Source of the DNA: Myxococcales bacterium
Lineage (GTDB): Bacteria; Myxococcota_A; Polyangia; Polyangiales; Polyangiaceae
Direction: 5' to 3'
DNA length: 64,000 nucleotides
NCBI GenBank assembly: GCA_016703425.1
Contig: JADJCA010000016.1
Span: 1 to 64,000 of the forward strand
The translations under genes and the position numbers were made by a program. The notes beneath the pieces are model-generated. The model did no database searches and was not told where the DNA came from. It was given only the letters and a program-made list of their open reading frames with translations. Shown here piece after piece: positions 8,617 to 17,233 of this stretch (its first letter is position 1; each line of letters begins with the position of its first letter).

Positions 8617-8779
8617 GCCCAGAGGGGTACCTGCGTCGCTGGTAGAGGTCAACGACCGCCACAAAACGACTCGAGCCGCAGCGACCGAAGTCGCGTGCGG
8701 CTCGTAAGCAAAGAGAAACCTTCAGGCCGGATCAGGAGGGATTCAGGAGCGAATCAGGCGCGACAGACGAAAACTTTGT

Positions 8780-9505
8780 TCACTCGGCGTCGAATTCTGC
8801 GGCGACGAAGCCTTCGACGTCGAAGTCTTCCGCTTCGACCTCGGCCTCGGCCGTCTCTTCCTCGTCGTCGCTCTTGGCGAGGACCGGGAGGCGGCGGCGG
8901 CCGACGGGGCCTTCGTCGATGTAGTCGCGAAGGGCGTCCATGTCGCTCAGCGCCTGGAGCTTCGCGAGGCCCTTGACCTCGACTTGGCGGATGCGCTCGC
9001 GCGTGAGGTTCATGATGGCGCCGACTTCTTCGAGCGTGGTGCCGCCGCGGTCGGCGACATCGAGAGCGCAGGTTTCGTTCATGTCCCAAACCTCGAGATC
9101 GGGGAAATTGAGCTTGATGGCGCCGGTGCGAGCCGACACGTCCAAGAAGAGGTGGTGTTTGCAGGAGACGAAGGGGCACGGCCGCGCGCCGTTGGCGCAG
9201 TCGGCGCGGGTCTTGGGGCGCTCGACCTCGACTTCCGGGTAGAGCAGACGACCGAGCTCGAGCTCGCGCTTCGTCATACGCTTCACGCTGATGGTGCGCG
9301 CGCGCACTTCGCGCTTGCGACGCGAGCGGCGCTGTTCGCGCGTGACCGGCTCGCCATCGGCAGAGAGTTCGCTGCTCACGTCGAGCGCGAGGGCACCGTC
9401 GACACTGAGTTGCATGGTCCCTTCCGCAGCCGCAGTCGCGGTCGCGTCCATGTCGACCGTTTGCGCCTGCGATTGTTCAACGTTCATTGCGTTCTTCGGG
9501 TCCAT
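8780..9505 (-). CDS. Sigma-70 region-4-like DNA-binding protein with Cys cluster
   Basis: The 241-residue protein starts at 9505 behind CGGAGGAG. It has an acidic, low-complexity N-terminus (residues 1-50) and a basic patch (REQRRSRRKREVRAR). A Cys-containing segment DCANGARPCPFVSCKHH (residues 102-118) is followed by TTLEEVGAIMNLTRERIRQV (156-175), the region-4 helix-turn-helix of sigma-70 proteins. The last 40 residues are strongly acidic. There is no region 2 core-binding domain, so it is not a complete sigma factor. A role as transcription regulator or sigma-like accessory protein is inferred. C103, C110 and C115 could bind metal. It has a long leader and is divergent from the hydrolase/ABC operon. 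Confidence 0.7.
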   Translation of the reverse strand: MDPKNAMNVEQSQAQTVDMDATATAAAEGTMQLSVDGALALDVSSELSADGEPVTREQRRSRRKREVRARTISVKRMTKRELELGRLLYPEVEVERPKTRADCANGARPCPFVSCKHHLFLDVSARTGAIKLNFPDLEVWDMNETCALDVADRGGTTLEEVGAIMNLTRERIRQVEVKGLAKLQALSDMDALRDYIDEGPVGRRRLPVLAKSDDEEETAEAEVEAEDFDVEGFVAAEFDAE

Positions 9506-9815
9506 AGCTCCTCCGGTCGTAGCGCCAAAACGCGTGCCTTCGTGCCGGAGGTCGCCTCCCTCGGCACGCACGAGCCCCCCGCGCTCGGTCCCGGGGGGGT
9601 CATCTTCGACTCCGAAGCGACCGCTCAGGGGAGCGCACCAGCCTGTCTCTTCCGCCACCCGTCGCCTGCCTGCTCCTGAGAGCAAGCGGCCTGACTGCGG
9701 GGTGTGCCCCCTCAAGAGGGGAAGCAGCGGAGATCGCGTTGGTGTCGATTCAGACGACGACGATCACGTCGTCCTCGACACGGAGCGAATACGCACCGCA
9801 TCGTCGACGGATTGG

Positions 9816-9845
9816 ACCCTAACCGATGCGAAAAGAAAGGGTCAA
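9816..9845 (-). promoter_or_regulatory. Candidate sigma-70 promoter for the region-4-like gene
   Basis: On the minus strand, TTGACC (9845-9840) and TAGGGT (9821-9816) are separated by 18 bp. The -35 matches consensus at five of six positions and the -10 at three. Transcription from here would give a leader of about 300 nt before the ATG at 9505. This is a pattern match only. Confidence 0.3.
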
Positions 9846-10142
9846 CGTTGTCGGCGTCTTTTCATTTCGCGCTTTCCATAATGGAAGGGGTACGCACCTT
9901 TAGCCTCGCCGGGTGACAAAGAATGTCACGCTGAACGAGCCCCTGAGCACCGAAACGAGGTCCGTTTAGTTTGGGAATATCATGGCGTTGTACAGGGGTA
10001 CCTGTGTGCCACAGTGGGTCCATTACGCCCCCTTCCCCGCATTATGACATCCATCGACCGCAGGCCCTGAAAGCGGCGCCTGCGGCGCGTTTTGCGCGCA
10101 AGTGGTGGCTCCGGGCGCGACGCGGCGAGTCTTTCTTGAATC

Positions 10143-10162
10143 AGACCGACTTGAGTCGGTCT
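10143..10162. promoter_or_regulatory. Perfect 9-bp inverted repeat, candidate operator
   Basis: The arms AGACCGACT and AGTCGGTCT are exact reverse complements around a 2-bp centre (TG). The palindrome lies 15 bp upstream of the chosen ATG of the hydrolase gene, just where a repressor would block initiation. No run of T follows, so it is unlikely to be a terminator. The dyad fits a dimeric regulator. No regulator gene sits next to the operon in this window. Confidence 0.5.
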
Positions 10163-10177
10163 AGGCTCCCCGCGCCC

Positions 10178-11035
10178 ATGCCGAGCGCGACCCCGGTCGA
10201 GAATCCCCGCGTGGAGCTGAAGGATTTGGCGACCAAGACGGCGCGTATTCGCCTCGCGACGGCGGGCGAAGGCGCCGCCACGCCCGTCGTCCTGGTGCAC
10301 GACGTGCTTCAGAGTCACCTCGCGTTCTCGTCGGTCGTGCCGCTCCTGGCGCGCCGCGGGCGATGCTTCGCGCTCGACTTGCCTGGCGCGGGCGAGAGCG
10401 AGAAGCCGAGCGCTGCGAAGTTCGCGTACAGCGTGAGCGCCCTCGCCGACGTGGTCGTGGACCTCGTCGCAAGCATGCGCTTGGGCCGCGTCGCGATCGT
10501 GGGCCACGGGGTTGGGGCCGCGATCGCCCTCGCTTGCGCGGCCGCCCACCCGGCCGTCGTGACCAAGCTCGTGCTCGTGGCGCCGGTCGTCTACGAAGGG
10601 GCGATAGGCCCGCTCGACCGTCTCGCGCGGATTCCACTCCTCGGTCCGATGGCCATCAAGCAGCTCGTCGGCTTCTCGGAGTTCCGGCGCTACTTCGCCA
10701 GCTACGTCTTCGCCGACGACGCGGCGGTGGCGGTGGACCGCATCCGCGCCCACTTCGAGTGTTTCAGCTCGCCGGCCGGTCGCGAGGCGACGCTCGCGAC
10801 GCTGCGGGCGACCGCCGATCGGCGCTCGACGGTCGCGATCCTTCCCAGAGTCCGTCAGGAAACCCTCGTCGTCGCGGGCAGGCTCGATCGACTCGTACCC
10901 TTGGCTGACGGTCGGCGACTCGCTCGCGAGCTCGCGAGTGCGCGGCTCGTGGCCCTCGACGCCGGACACTCGCCACCGGAAGAGGTCCCCGAGGCGTTCG
11001 CGAAGGTCGTGGGAGACTTTCTTTGGCACGGCTGA
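10178..11035 (+). CDS. Alpha/beta-hydrolase fold protein
   Basis: The 285-residue protein has the alpha/beta-hydrolase pattern. It has VVLVHDVLQSHLAFSSVVP (oxyanion region, with HD in place of the usual HG), ALDLPGAGESEKP, a nucleophile-elbow position reading IVGHGVGAA, VAGRLDRLVP (acid region) and DAGHSPPEEVPEAF (catalytic His). The elbow reads G-H-G-V-G, so the usual Ser nucleophile is replaced by Gly. The protein may be catalytically inactive or use a different residue. The ATG at 10178 fits the family start; a longer frame begins at 9971. The next gene overlaps its end by 13 nt, so this gene heads the peptide-type ABC operon. Confidence 0.75.
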   Translation: MPSATPVENPRVELKDLATKTARIRLATAGEGAATPVVLVHDVLQSHLAFSSVVPLLARRGRCFALDLPGAGESEKPSAAKFAYSVSALADVVVDLVASMRLGRVAIVGHGVGAAIALACAAAHPAVVTKLVLVAPVVYEGAIGPLDRLARIPLLGPMAIKQLVGFSEFRRYFASYVFADDAAVAVDRIRAHFECFSSPAGREATLATLRATADRRSTVAILPRVRQETLVVAGRLDRLVPLADGRRLARELASARLVALDAGHSPPEEVPEAFAKVVGDFLWHG

Positions 11036-11901
11036 GGGGGCTCCACCGCTTTCGCCGAAACCGAGGCGCCGTCGTCGGCCTCGGCCTGGTGGGGCTCGTG
11101 CTCCTCTTCGCTGCGCTCGGGCCGCTCTTCTCGAGCCACGATCCCTTTGCGAGCGACTTTGCCCACGGCGTCGACCCCGTCACCGGCCTGCCGGTCGGGC
11201 CGTCCTCGCGCTTCTGGTTGGGGACCGATCGGCTCTTTCGCGATCAGCTCGCGCGACTGGCGATGGGCGCGCGCTTGTCGCTCCTCATCGGCGTTGCCGC
11301 CACCGCAATTTCGACGCTCATCGGAGCGGCCGTCGGCATCGTGGCCGGGTGGTTCGAAGGGGAGCGCCCCTTTCACTTGGACGTCGACGGCATCCTGATG
11401 CGGGCCGTCGACGTGGGCCTCTCGTTCCCCTTTCTCCTCTTGGTCATGGCGCTCGGCGCGGCCATCGAGCAGACGACGTCGCTGACCATCTTGCTCGTGC
11501 TCGGCCTGACCGGCTGGCTCGGAACGGCGCGCATCGTTCGCGCGAAGACGTTGACGGTTCGGCGCCTCCTTTTCGTCGACGCCGCTCGAGCCCTCGGAGG
11601 AACGACCCCGCGCATCCTGCTCCGGCACGTCCTGCCCAACGTCGTCGGCCCCATCGTGGTCATCGCCACGGCGCAGGTAGCCCAGATGATCTTGGCGGAG
11701 AGCGTCCTGTCGTTCCTCGGCGCCGGCGTCATGCCGCCGACGCCAACGTGGGGCGGCATGTTGTCTGACGGACAAGAGGTCTTCACCGCCGCCCCGTGGC
11801 TCGTGTTCGTTCCCGCGGGAGCGATCTTGCTGACCGTGCTCGGATGGAACCTGGTGGGCGAAGGTCTGCGGGACGCCCTCGATCCGAGGGAGCAACCGTG
11901 A
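11023..11901 (+). CDS. Peptide/opine-type ABC transporter permease (DppC/OppC-like)
   Basis: This inner-membrane permease of 292 residues belongs to the DppC/OppC half of dipeptide-type ABC importers. It has the N-terminal membrane segment, a periplasmic loop with the typical WLGTD, and the EAA-like loop AARALGGTTPRILLRHVLPN, which docks the ATPase. It ends with LSFLGAGVMPPTPTWGGMLSDG, common to DppC proteins. The start is a TTG at 11023 inside the hydrolase gene; no better start lies nearby. The following binding protein overlaps by GTGA. The family normally pairs with a DppB-like permease, which is present, and with one or two ATPases, which are absent from the window. Confidence 0.85.
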   Translation: MARLRGLHRFRRNRGAVVGLGLVGLVLLFAALGPLFSSHDPFASDFAHGVDPVTGLPVGPSSRFWLGTDRLFRDQLARLAMGARLSLLIGVAATAISTLIGAAVGIVAGWFEGERPFHLDVDGILMRAVDVGLSFPFLLLVMALGAAIEQTTSLTILLVLGLTGWLGTARIVRAKTLTVRRLLFVDAARALGGTTPRILLRHVLPNVVGPIVVIATAQVAQMILAESVLSFLGAGVMPPTPTWGGMLSDGQEVFTAAPWLVFVPAGAILLTVLGWNLVGEGLRDALDPREQP

Positions 11902-13574
11902 CGCGCGCGCCCCTGGCTTGGCCGACGCTGCTCGCCCTCTCGCTCGCCGGCGCCGCGTGCACCGATCGGCTGCAAGGGCCGAAAGAGACGGGTAAGGCCT
12001 CGTCGCCAACACGCGGCGGCACGCTTCAGCTCGCGTCCTTCGGCGACATCCGCTCGCTCGATCCGGCGACCGCGTCGGACGCCCTCGCCGGGGTCATGGT
12101 GGAGCTGCTCTACGCGGGGCTCGTCGACTTTGACGACGACGGAAAGGTCATCCCCGACTTGGCGAGGTCCTACGAGATCTCGCCCGACGGACGCGAGTTT
12201 TCGTTTCACCTCCGCGAAGGTGTTCGCTTCCACGACGGCGCGCTGCTTTCGGCGTCCGACATCAAGCGCTCCATCGAGCGCGCGCTCCACAAGGACACGC
12301 CCAACAGCGCGGCCAGCTACTTCGATCGAATCGAGGGCTTCGACGCCTTTCGAGCGGGAAGCGTCGACACCTTGTCGGGCGTCGTCGTGACCGATCCGAT
12401 GACGGTCAAGGTTCGCCTTCGCAGCAAGGACGCCATGTTCCTCCATGTGCTGGCGCTCCATTCGCTTCGCCCCGTCTGCAAGTCGGGCGGCTCGCGCTAC
12501 GACGACGCGTGGAGCCCCTGCGGCGCGGGACCGTTTCGCTTGCCGCCGGGCGGTTGGCAACGCGGGCTCCGCGTCCACGTGGTGCGCCACGAGGAGTTCT
12601 ACGACAAAGACGCGCCTCGCCTCGACGGCGTCGTCTTCACCTACGGCATGCAAGTCGTGACGCAACGGCTCAAGCTGGAGCGTGGCGAGCTCGACGTCCT
12701 CCGGGACCTCTCGCAAGGCGACATGGCCCGGTTCAAGGGCGACGCGAGGTGGCGTCCCCACACGCGACAAGAGCCGGCGCGGAGCATCTTCGGCGAAGCC
12801 ATGAACACCGAACGGCCCCCCTTCGACAACGTTGAAGTGCGCCGCGCCGTGGCGGCGGCCATCAACCGCGACGAGTACCAAGCGCTGCGCTCCGGCTCGG
12901 TCGTCGCCACGGGCAAGGCCATTCCGCGCTCGGTCCCGGGCTTCAGCGCCGAGGTGGCGGGGCAGACCTTCGACCTCGAGCGCGCCCTCGCCCACATGAA
13001 GCGCGCCGGCTACCCCTACGATCCGGAGACCGGCAAAGGCGGCTACCCAAAGCCCATCTCGTACCTCGCCTACCGGCCCGGCTATTCGGAGCAGAGCGCG
13101 CAGCTGCTCAAACAACAGCTCGCGCGCATCGGCCTCCGCCTCGAGATAAGGCTCGTGAGCTTTGCGACTTACCTCACGTTGTCGCAGCGTCGCAACCAAG
13201 TCGACATGTCAGCGCAGGGCTGGAATCAGGACTATCCGGAGGCGCTCGACTTCTACGAGGCGCTCTTCTCCTCGCGGATGATCGCCGACGACCAAGCGTC
13301 CAACCCCGCGTTCTACAAGAACGCCGAGCTCGACGGGCTCATCGATCGCGCGCGCGAGGAGCTCGACCCCGAGGCGCGGCAGAAGCTCTACGACCGCGCA
13401 CAAGCCATCGTTCGCGACGAAGCGCCTTGGGCCATGACGTACGAGAACCGCTGGCTCGTGGTCCAGCAGCCCTACGTTAAAGATCTCGTCCTGCACCCGG
13501 TGTGGATCTACGGGCTGCGTCGCACCTGGCTCGATCTCGCAGACTCGGCGAAACAAGAGCGAGGCAACCCATGA
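11898..13574 (+). CDS. Peptide-type ABC transporter substrate-binding lipoprotein
   Basis: This is a 558-residue extracytoplasmic solute-binding protein of family 5 (DppA/OppA). The GTG at 11898 overlaps the permease stop and gives a clean signal peptide (LLALSLAGAAC), so Cys19 is probably lipidated, although the lipobox lacks the usual Leu at -3. Family features are SLDPATASDALAGVMVELLY near the mature start, FSFHLREGVRFHDGALLSASD, and VRRAVAAAINRDEY in the middle. The substrate cannot be deduced. It lies between the two permease genes with overlaps on both sides, so the three are one transcription unit. Confidence 0.88.
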   Translation: MTRAPLAWPTLLALSLAGAACTDRLQGPKETGKASSPTRGGTLQLASFGDIRSLDPATASDALAGVMVELLYAGLVDFDDDGKVIPDLARSYEISPDGREFSFHLREGVRFHDGALLSASDIKRSIERALHKDTPNSAASYFDRIEGFDAFRAGSVDTLSGVVVTDPMTVKVRLRSKDAMFLHVLALHSLRPVCKSGGSRYDDAWSPCGAGPFRLPPGGWQRGLRVHVVRHEEFYDKDAPRLDGVVFTYGMQVVTQRLKLERGELDVLRDLSQGDMARFKGDARWRPHTRQEPARSIFGEAMNTERPPFDNVEVRRAVAAAINRDEYQALRSGSVVATGKAIPRSVPGFSAEVAGQTFDLERALAHMKRAGYPYDPETGKGGYPKPISYLAYRPGYSEQSAQLLKQQLARIGLRLEIRLVSFATYLTLSQRRNQVDMSAQGWNQDYPEALDFYEALFSSRMIADDQASNPAFYKNAELDGLIDRAREELDPEARQKLYDRAQAIVRDEAPWAMTYENRWLVVQQPYVKDLVLHPVWIYGLRRTWLDLADSAKQERGNP

Positions 13575-14557
13575 GCGGGTTTGTGAAGCGCCTCCTCGTC
13601 AGCGCCTTCGTCGTGTGGGCCGTCGCCTCGCTCACGTTCGTGATCAGCCACGTGCTGCCGGAAGATCCGGCTCGCCTCGCCGCCGGCGCACAAGCCCGTC
13701 CCGCCGACGTCGAGCGGCTGCGCGCTCAGCTCGGCCTCGACCGCTCCTTGCCGGTCCAATACGGCGCCTTCTTCGCGCGCCTCGTCCATCGCGGGAGCGC
13801 CGACGCGGCGGCCCACGCGACGTGCGCCTCGTGGGGCTTCGTGCACGTCGATCTCGGACGGAGCTACCAGAAGCGCCTCCCCGTGGTCGTCATCCTGGGC
13901 GAGCGGCTCCCGCGAACGCTCGCCCTCGCCGCCGTTGCCGTTGCGCTCCAAGCGCTCCTTGGCACAGCGCTGGGGACCTTCGCGGCGACGCGGCGTGGTC
14001 GCTGGTCCGACTCGCTCGTCGTGGGAACCACGCTCGTTGGCATCAGCGCGCCCACCTTCGTCATCGGTCTCATCTTGCAGTACGTGCTCGCGCACCGTCT
14101 TCGCCTCGTTCCCCTCGACGGCTTCGGAAAGACCTTCGCCGAACACGCGGCCTGCATCGTCTTGCCGGCGACGACCCTCGCGCTCTACGGCGCCGCGTCG
14201 TACGCGCGCATCGTGCGCGACGAGATGATCGGCCTTTTGGGCCAGGACTTCGTGCGCACAGCCCGCGCAAAAGGGCTCGGCGAGATCGCGGTCATTCGCC
14301 ACGCGCTGCGCAACGCCGCCGGGACCATCGTCACCATCGTCGCCCTCGATCTGGGCGCGCTCGTCTCCGGCGCCGTCGTAACAGAGACGCTGTTCCGATG
14401 GCCGGGCATGGGCGCGCTGAGCGTGACGGCCCTCCTCGATCGGGACGGCCCCGTGCTTCTCGGCATCGTGCTCGTGTCGTCGACGGCGATCGTGTTGGCG
14501 GGCGCCGTCGCCGACCTCGCGGTGCGCCTGCTCGATCCGCGCATCCGGCGGCGCTAG
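13571..14557 (+). CDS. Peptide/opine-type ABC transporter permease (DppB-like)
   Basis: The 328-residue permease of the DppB/OppB half starts at an ATGA overlap with the binding-protein stop. It shows the N-terminal membrane helix with SHVLPEDPARLAAGAQA (the family P-x-DP segment), RAQLGLDRSLPVQY, and the EAA loop DFVRTARAKGLGEIAVIRHA. LFRWPGMGALSVTALLDRD closes the family pattern. About six membrane segments are visible. A longer upstream start at 13502 would run into the binding-protein gene. It ends the operon: 46 bp later a convergent gene ends, so no ATPase gene follows. Confidence 0.88.
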   Translation: MSGFVKRLLVSAFVVWAVASLTFVISHVLPEDPARLAAGAQARPADVERLRAQLGLDRSLPVQYGAFFARLVHRGSADAAAHATCASWGFVHVDLGRSYQKRLPVVVILGERLPRTLALAAVAVALQALLGTALGTFAATRRGRWSDSLVVGTTLVGISAPTFVIGLILQYVLAHRLRLVPLDGFGKTFAEHAACIVLPATTLALYGAASYARIVRDEMIGLLGQDFVRTARAKGLGEIAVIRHALRNAAGTIVTIVALDLGALVSGAVVTETLFRWPGMGALSVTALLDRDGPVLLGIVLVSSTAIVLAGAVADLAVRLLDPRIRRR

Positions 14558-14603
14558 AGCGCTTCGCTTTCAGGCGTTCCGGTCTTCGTCTAGAGCGGTC
14601 GCG

Positions 14604-17081
14604 TCATTGGAGCATCGCGCGGCACTCGGCGCGGCTCGCGCCCTTGCCTCGATCGACGCACGCCCGGTACGCGCCGCGGGCTTTGGCTCGGTTGCCTTGC
14701 GTGTCGTAGGCCGCGCCGAGCGTGAGCCAGGCTTCCGCGTTGGTCGGATCCAGCTCCGTCGCGCGCGTCGCCAGCTCGATGGCGGTCGTCGCGCGGCCGC
14801 GATCGAGGGCACGCTGCGCCTGCTTCACGAGCTCGGCCGGCGGCACGTCGGGGAGCGGCGCTGTCGACGGCGCCGTGGACGGCGCTGCCGAGGGCGCGCT
14901 GCTTGGCACGGACGTCGGCGGCGTCGACGCGGCGGGCGGTGCGCTGGCGACGGCGGGCGTCGGGAGCGCGCTGCGGCTGGGCTGGGGCGTGCTCAACGCC
15001 TCCGTCGGCACCGGCGGCGCCGAGGCGCTTGGGACCGGCAACGCGTACGGCGACGCCGCGTCGAGGGCCGGCGCGTGGCCCCTTCGCTGAAGGCGCGAGT
15101 GGGCGTCTTCGTAACGCATGTAGGCTACACCGAACACCAAGACTGACGCAAAGAGCGCCAAGAACACCAAGGCCTGTCGCTTGCTCGTGCGCGAGCGTTC
15201 CGCGAGGCGCGTCAGCGACGGGGCCGTCTCGTCGAGGGGCTCGTCGTAGATGATGGGGCCGCTGCTCTCGGCGTAGCGCGCCACGGCGTGCTCGCGCGCC
15301 TCCGAGCTCGCGGCCGTCGCGGGCCTCGCGGCGTCGTTGGCGACGTGGAGCGACACGACCCGATCGGGCGCGATGGGCGGCCCCTGCCCGGCGACCGGCT
15401 CGGCGTCCGCGCGCCCCTCGTCGGCGTCCTCATCGCCGTCGTCGTCGTCGTCGTCGTCTTCCTCGTCTCGCTCCTCATCGTCGGCATCTTCGTCGGCCTG
15501 AGGGCCTGCAGCCTCGTGGTGCCCCGCGGGAGCCTCGGGGTCCGCGCTTACGTTGTCCGGCGCGTCGTCGGCCGCCGCGGCGGCTACGCCGTCATTCTCG
15601 TTGGCGCGATCCACAGCGTCGCCGACGGGCCGCTCGCCCGTCGATTGGGGGAGCTCGGCCTCTTCGGCCTCCATCACGGGAGGCGGACTCGGGTCGGTGA
15701 CCTCGGTGACCGGTGGCGTCAGCCGAACGCCAGCGAGATCATTGAGATCCTTGAGCTCGACCATGGGCGTCGGATCGGACGGCCCGAGAGGCCGATCGTC
15801 GACGACGACGCGCCCGAGGTCTTCCGGCGGCGGCAGCGTGCGCCCTCGCGCTCCCGTGAGCGGCGGCTTGACGGTCATCGCGTCGTGAATGATCGGCACG
15901 TTCAAGAGCGGCACGCCGCCCTTCTCCATGAGCGTCGGTCCGCCGGCCTGCATGTTCCGAAGCGGCATCGCGGCGACGACAGCGCCCTGTTCCGCCGGCG
16001 GCTGCAGCGACGCCTCGACCCCGATGACGGGACCGGCGCCTTCCGCCGGATCGGTGTCCGGCGGGAGCGAGTCGCCGGTGATGGCCGGCGGCGCCGGTTC
16101 GGGCGGTGGCGACAGGAACCGCGCCGGCGTCAGCGACACGGGAATGAGGAGGCCCTCGAAGTAGAGCTTCGAGATCGTCGACAACGTCGAGAGGTCTTCG
16201 AAGGGCGATGCGTCGACGATCTGCATCAGCGTCCTTCGGCCATCGAACAACCGGAGGATCCCGTTCAGCTCGTCGGGGATCTCGTTCAAGCGGTCGACGA
16301 GCGCGTCGACGTCGAGGGAATAGGCGGCCTGGAGCGGCGGGAGCTGCTCGAGGAGCCTCCCCCACTCGTCGACGCGGCGCATGCCCTCCATGAGGATGCC
16401 TTGCGTCGACGTCTCGACGATGTCCTCGCGCTCCACGGGACCGAACTCGACGATGAAGTCGCCGTCGTTCCAGACGAGCGCGCGGTAGACTGCCTCTTCG
16501 CCGCGTAGATGGCCGAGCTCGGCGTCGACGATCTTGCCGTCGCGGAAGTGAATCTGCGCCTTGGCGATGCCGTTCTGAATGTGGACGACGCCGGTCTTTC
16601 GCGAGACCTCGAAGGTCTGCATCAAGTCGACGATGGCCATGTCCTGAATGGACCCCGAGAAGCGCGTGCGCCCGCTCGTGGGCACCCGGGACGCGAACGC
16701 ATCGCGATCGCGACGCGCGAGCATCAACCGCACGCGCGCGACGAGCTCGCGGAGGAAAATGGGCTTCGTGAGGTAGTCCTCAACGCCCAACTCGAGGCCG
16801 CGAATCTTGTCCTCGACGGACTTCTGACTCGTCAAGAAGACGATCGGCACCGAGCTCCACTCGGGGCGCTCCTTCATGCGCCGCACGAGCGCGTAGCCAT
16901 CGAGCTTCGGCAACCGCGTATCGGAGATGACGAGGTCCGGTGCCCCGACTTCGAGCTTCGCCAGGGCCTCGAGGCCATCGCTCGCCACAGCGACGGAGTA
17001 GCCGGCCTTCCTCAGGTTGACCTCGAGGACGCGCAGGCTTCGCGCATCGGCGTCGACGAGCAGAAGCTGTTTCTTGGCCAC
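14604..17081 (-). CDS. Response regulator with DUF4388, membrane segment and TPR tail
   Basis: The 825-residue protein has an unusual order of parts. Residues 1-120 are a CheY-like receiver (LLLVDADARS, phospho-Asp in DLVISDTRLPKLDGYALV, then VFLTSQKS and DYLTKPI). A DUF4388 domain follows at about 140-260 (MAIVDLMQTFEVSRKTGVVHI and HFRDGKIVDAELG). A long Pro- and Glu/Asp-rich linker includes an all-acidic run. A single membrane segment (LVFLALFASVLVFGVAYM) sits near residue 675. The C-terminus is a tetratricopeptide stretch (AIELATRATELDPTNAEAWL). DUF4388 is common in myxobacterial regulators. I chose the GTG at 17081, preceded by AGGAC, because it places the start right at the receiver. The membrane tether on a receiver is odd. 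Confidence 0.82.
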   Translation of the reverse strand: MAKKQLLLVDADARSLRVLEVNLRKAGYSVAVASDGLEALAKLEVGAPDLVISDTRLPKLDGYALVRRMKERPEWSSVPIVFLTSQKSVEDKIRGLELGVEDYLTKPIFLRELVARVRLMLARRDRDAFASRVPTSGRTRFSGSIQDMAIVDLMQTFEVSRKTGVVHIQNGIAKAQIHFRDGKIVDAELGHLRGEEAVYRALVWNDGDFIVEFGPVEREDIVETSTQGILMEGMRRVDEWGRLLEQLPPLQAAYSLDVDALVDRLNEIPDELNGILRLFDGRRTLMQIVDASPFEDLSTLSTISKLYFEGLLIPVSLTPARFLSPPPEPAPPAITGDSLPPDTDPAEGAGPVIGVEASLQPPAEQGAVVAAMPLRNMQAGGPTLMEKGGVPLLNVPIIHDAMTVKPPLTGARGRTLPPPEDLGRVVVDDRPLGPSDPTPMVELKDLNDLAGVRLTPPVTEVTDPSPPPVMEAEEAELPQSTGERPVGDAVDRANENDGVAAAAADDAPDNVSADPEAPAGHHEAAGPQADEDADDEERDEEDDDDDDDGDEDADEGRADAEPVAGQGPPIAPDRVVSLHVANDAARPATAASSEAREHAVARYAESSGPIIYDEPLDETAPSLTRLAERSRTSKRQALVFLALFASVLVFGVAYMRYEDAHSRLQRRGHAPALDAASPYALPVPSASAPPVPTEALSTPQPSRSALPTPAVASAPPAASTPPTSVPSSAPSAAPSTAPSTAPLPDVPPAELVKQAQRALDRGRATTAIELATRATELDPTNAEAWLTLGAAYDTQGNRAKARGAYRACVDRGKGASRAECRAMLQ

Positions 17082-17233
17082 GGATTGTCCTGGAAGGCCG
17101 GCAGGTGCCCGGCGGGGGGGAGGGTATCGCAACCGGCTCCCCGGGTGAAACACGGGCGTGAAACACGACAAAGGAAAACCCCCGCACGGCGTCGCGTGCG
17201 GGGGCTGGCCTTACGATTGCGCGGGCGTTTGCC

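Larger units (their letters stand above)
9506..10177. other. Divergent intergenic region with relatively AT-richer stretch
   Basis: This 672-bp gap separates the minus-strand sigma-like gene from the plus-strand hydrolase operon. The part at 9760-10060 is visibly less GC-rich than its surroundings, which suits promoters. A candidate minus-strand promoter and a perfect palindrome are listed separately. Open frames here lack normal codon bias, so I see no gene. A small RNA or long leader cannot be excluded. Confidence 0.5.

Noticed and set aside
9980..11029. 349-codon minus-strand frame opposite the hydrolase
   Set aside because: It is antisense to a gene with recognisable hydrolase motifs and has no family signature of its own.
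15288..16508. 406-codon plus-strand frame opposite the DUF4388 regulator
   Set aside because: It is antisense to a clearly assigned protein and is extremely Arg-rich, as expected of a shadow in high-GC DNA.
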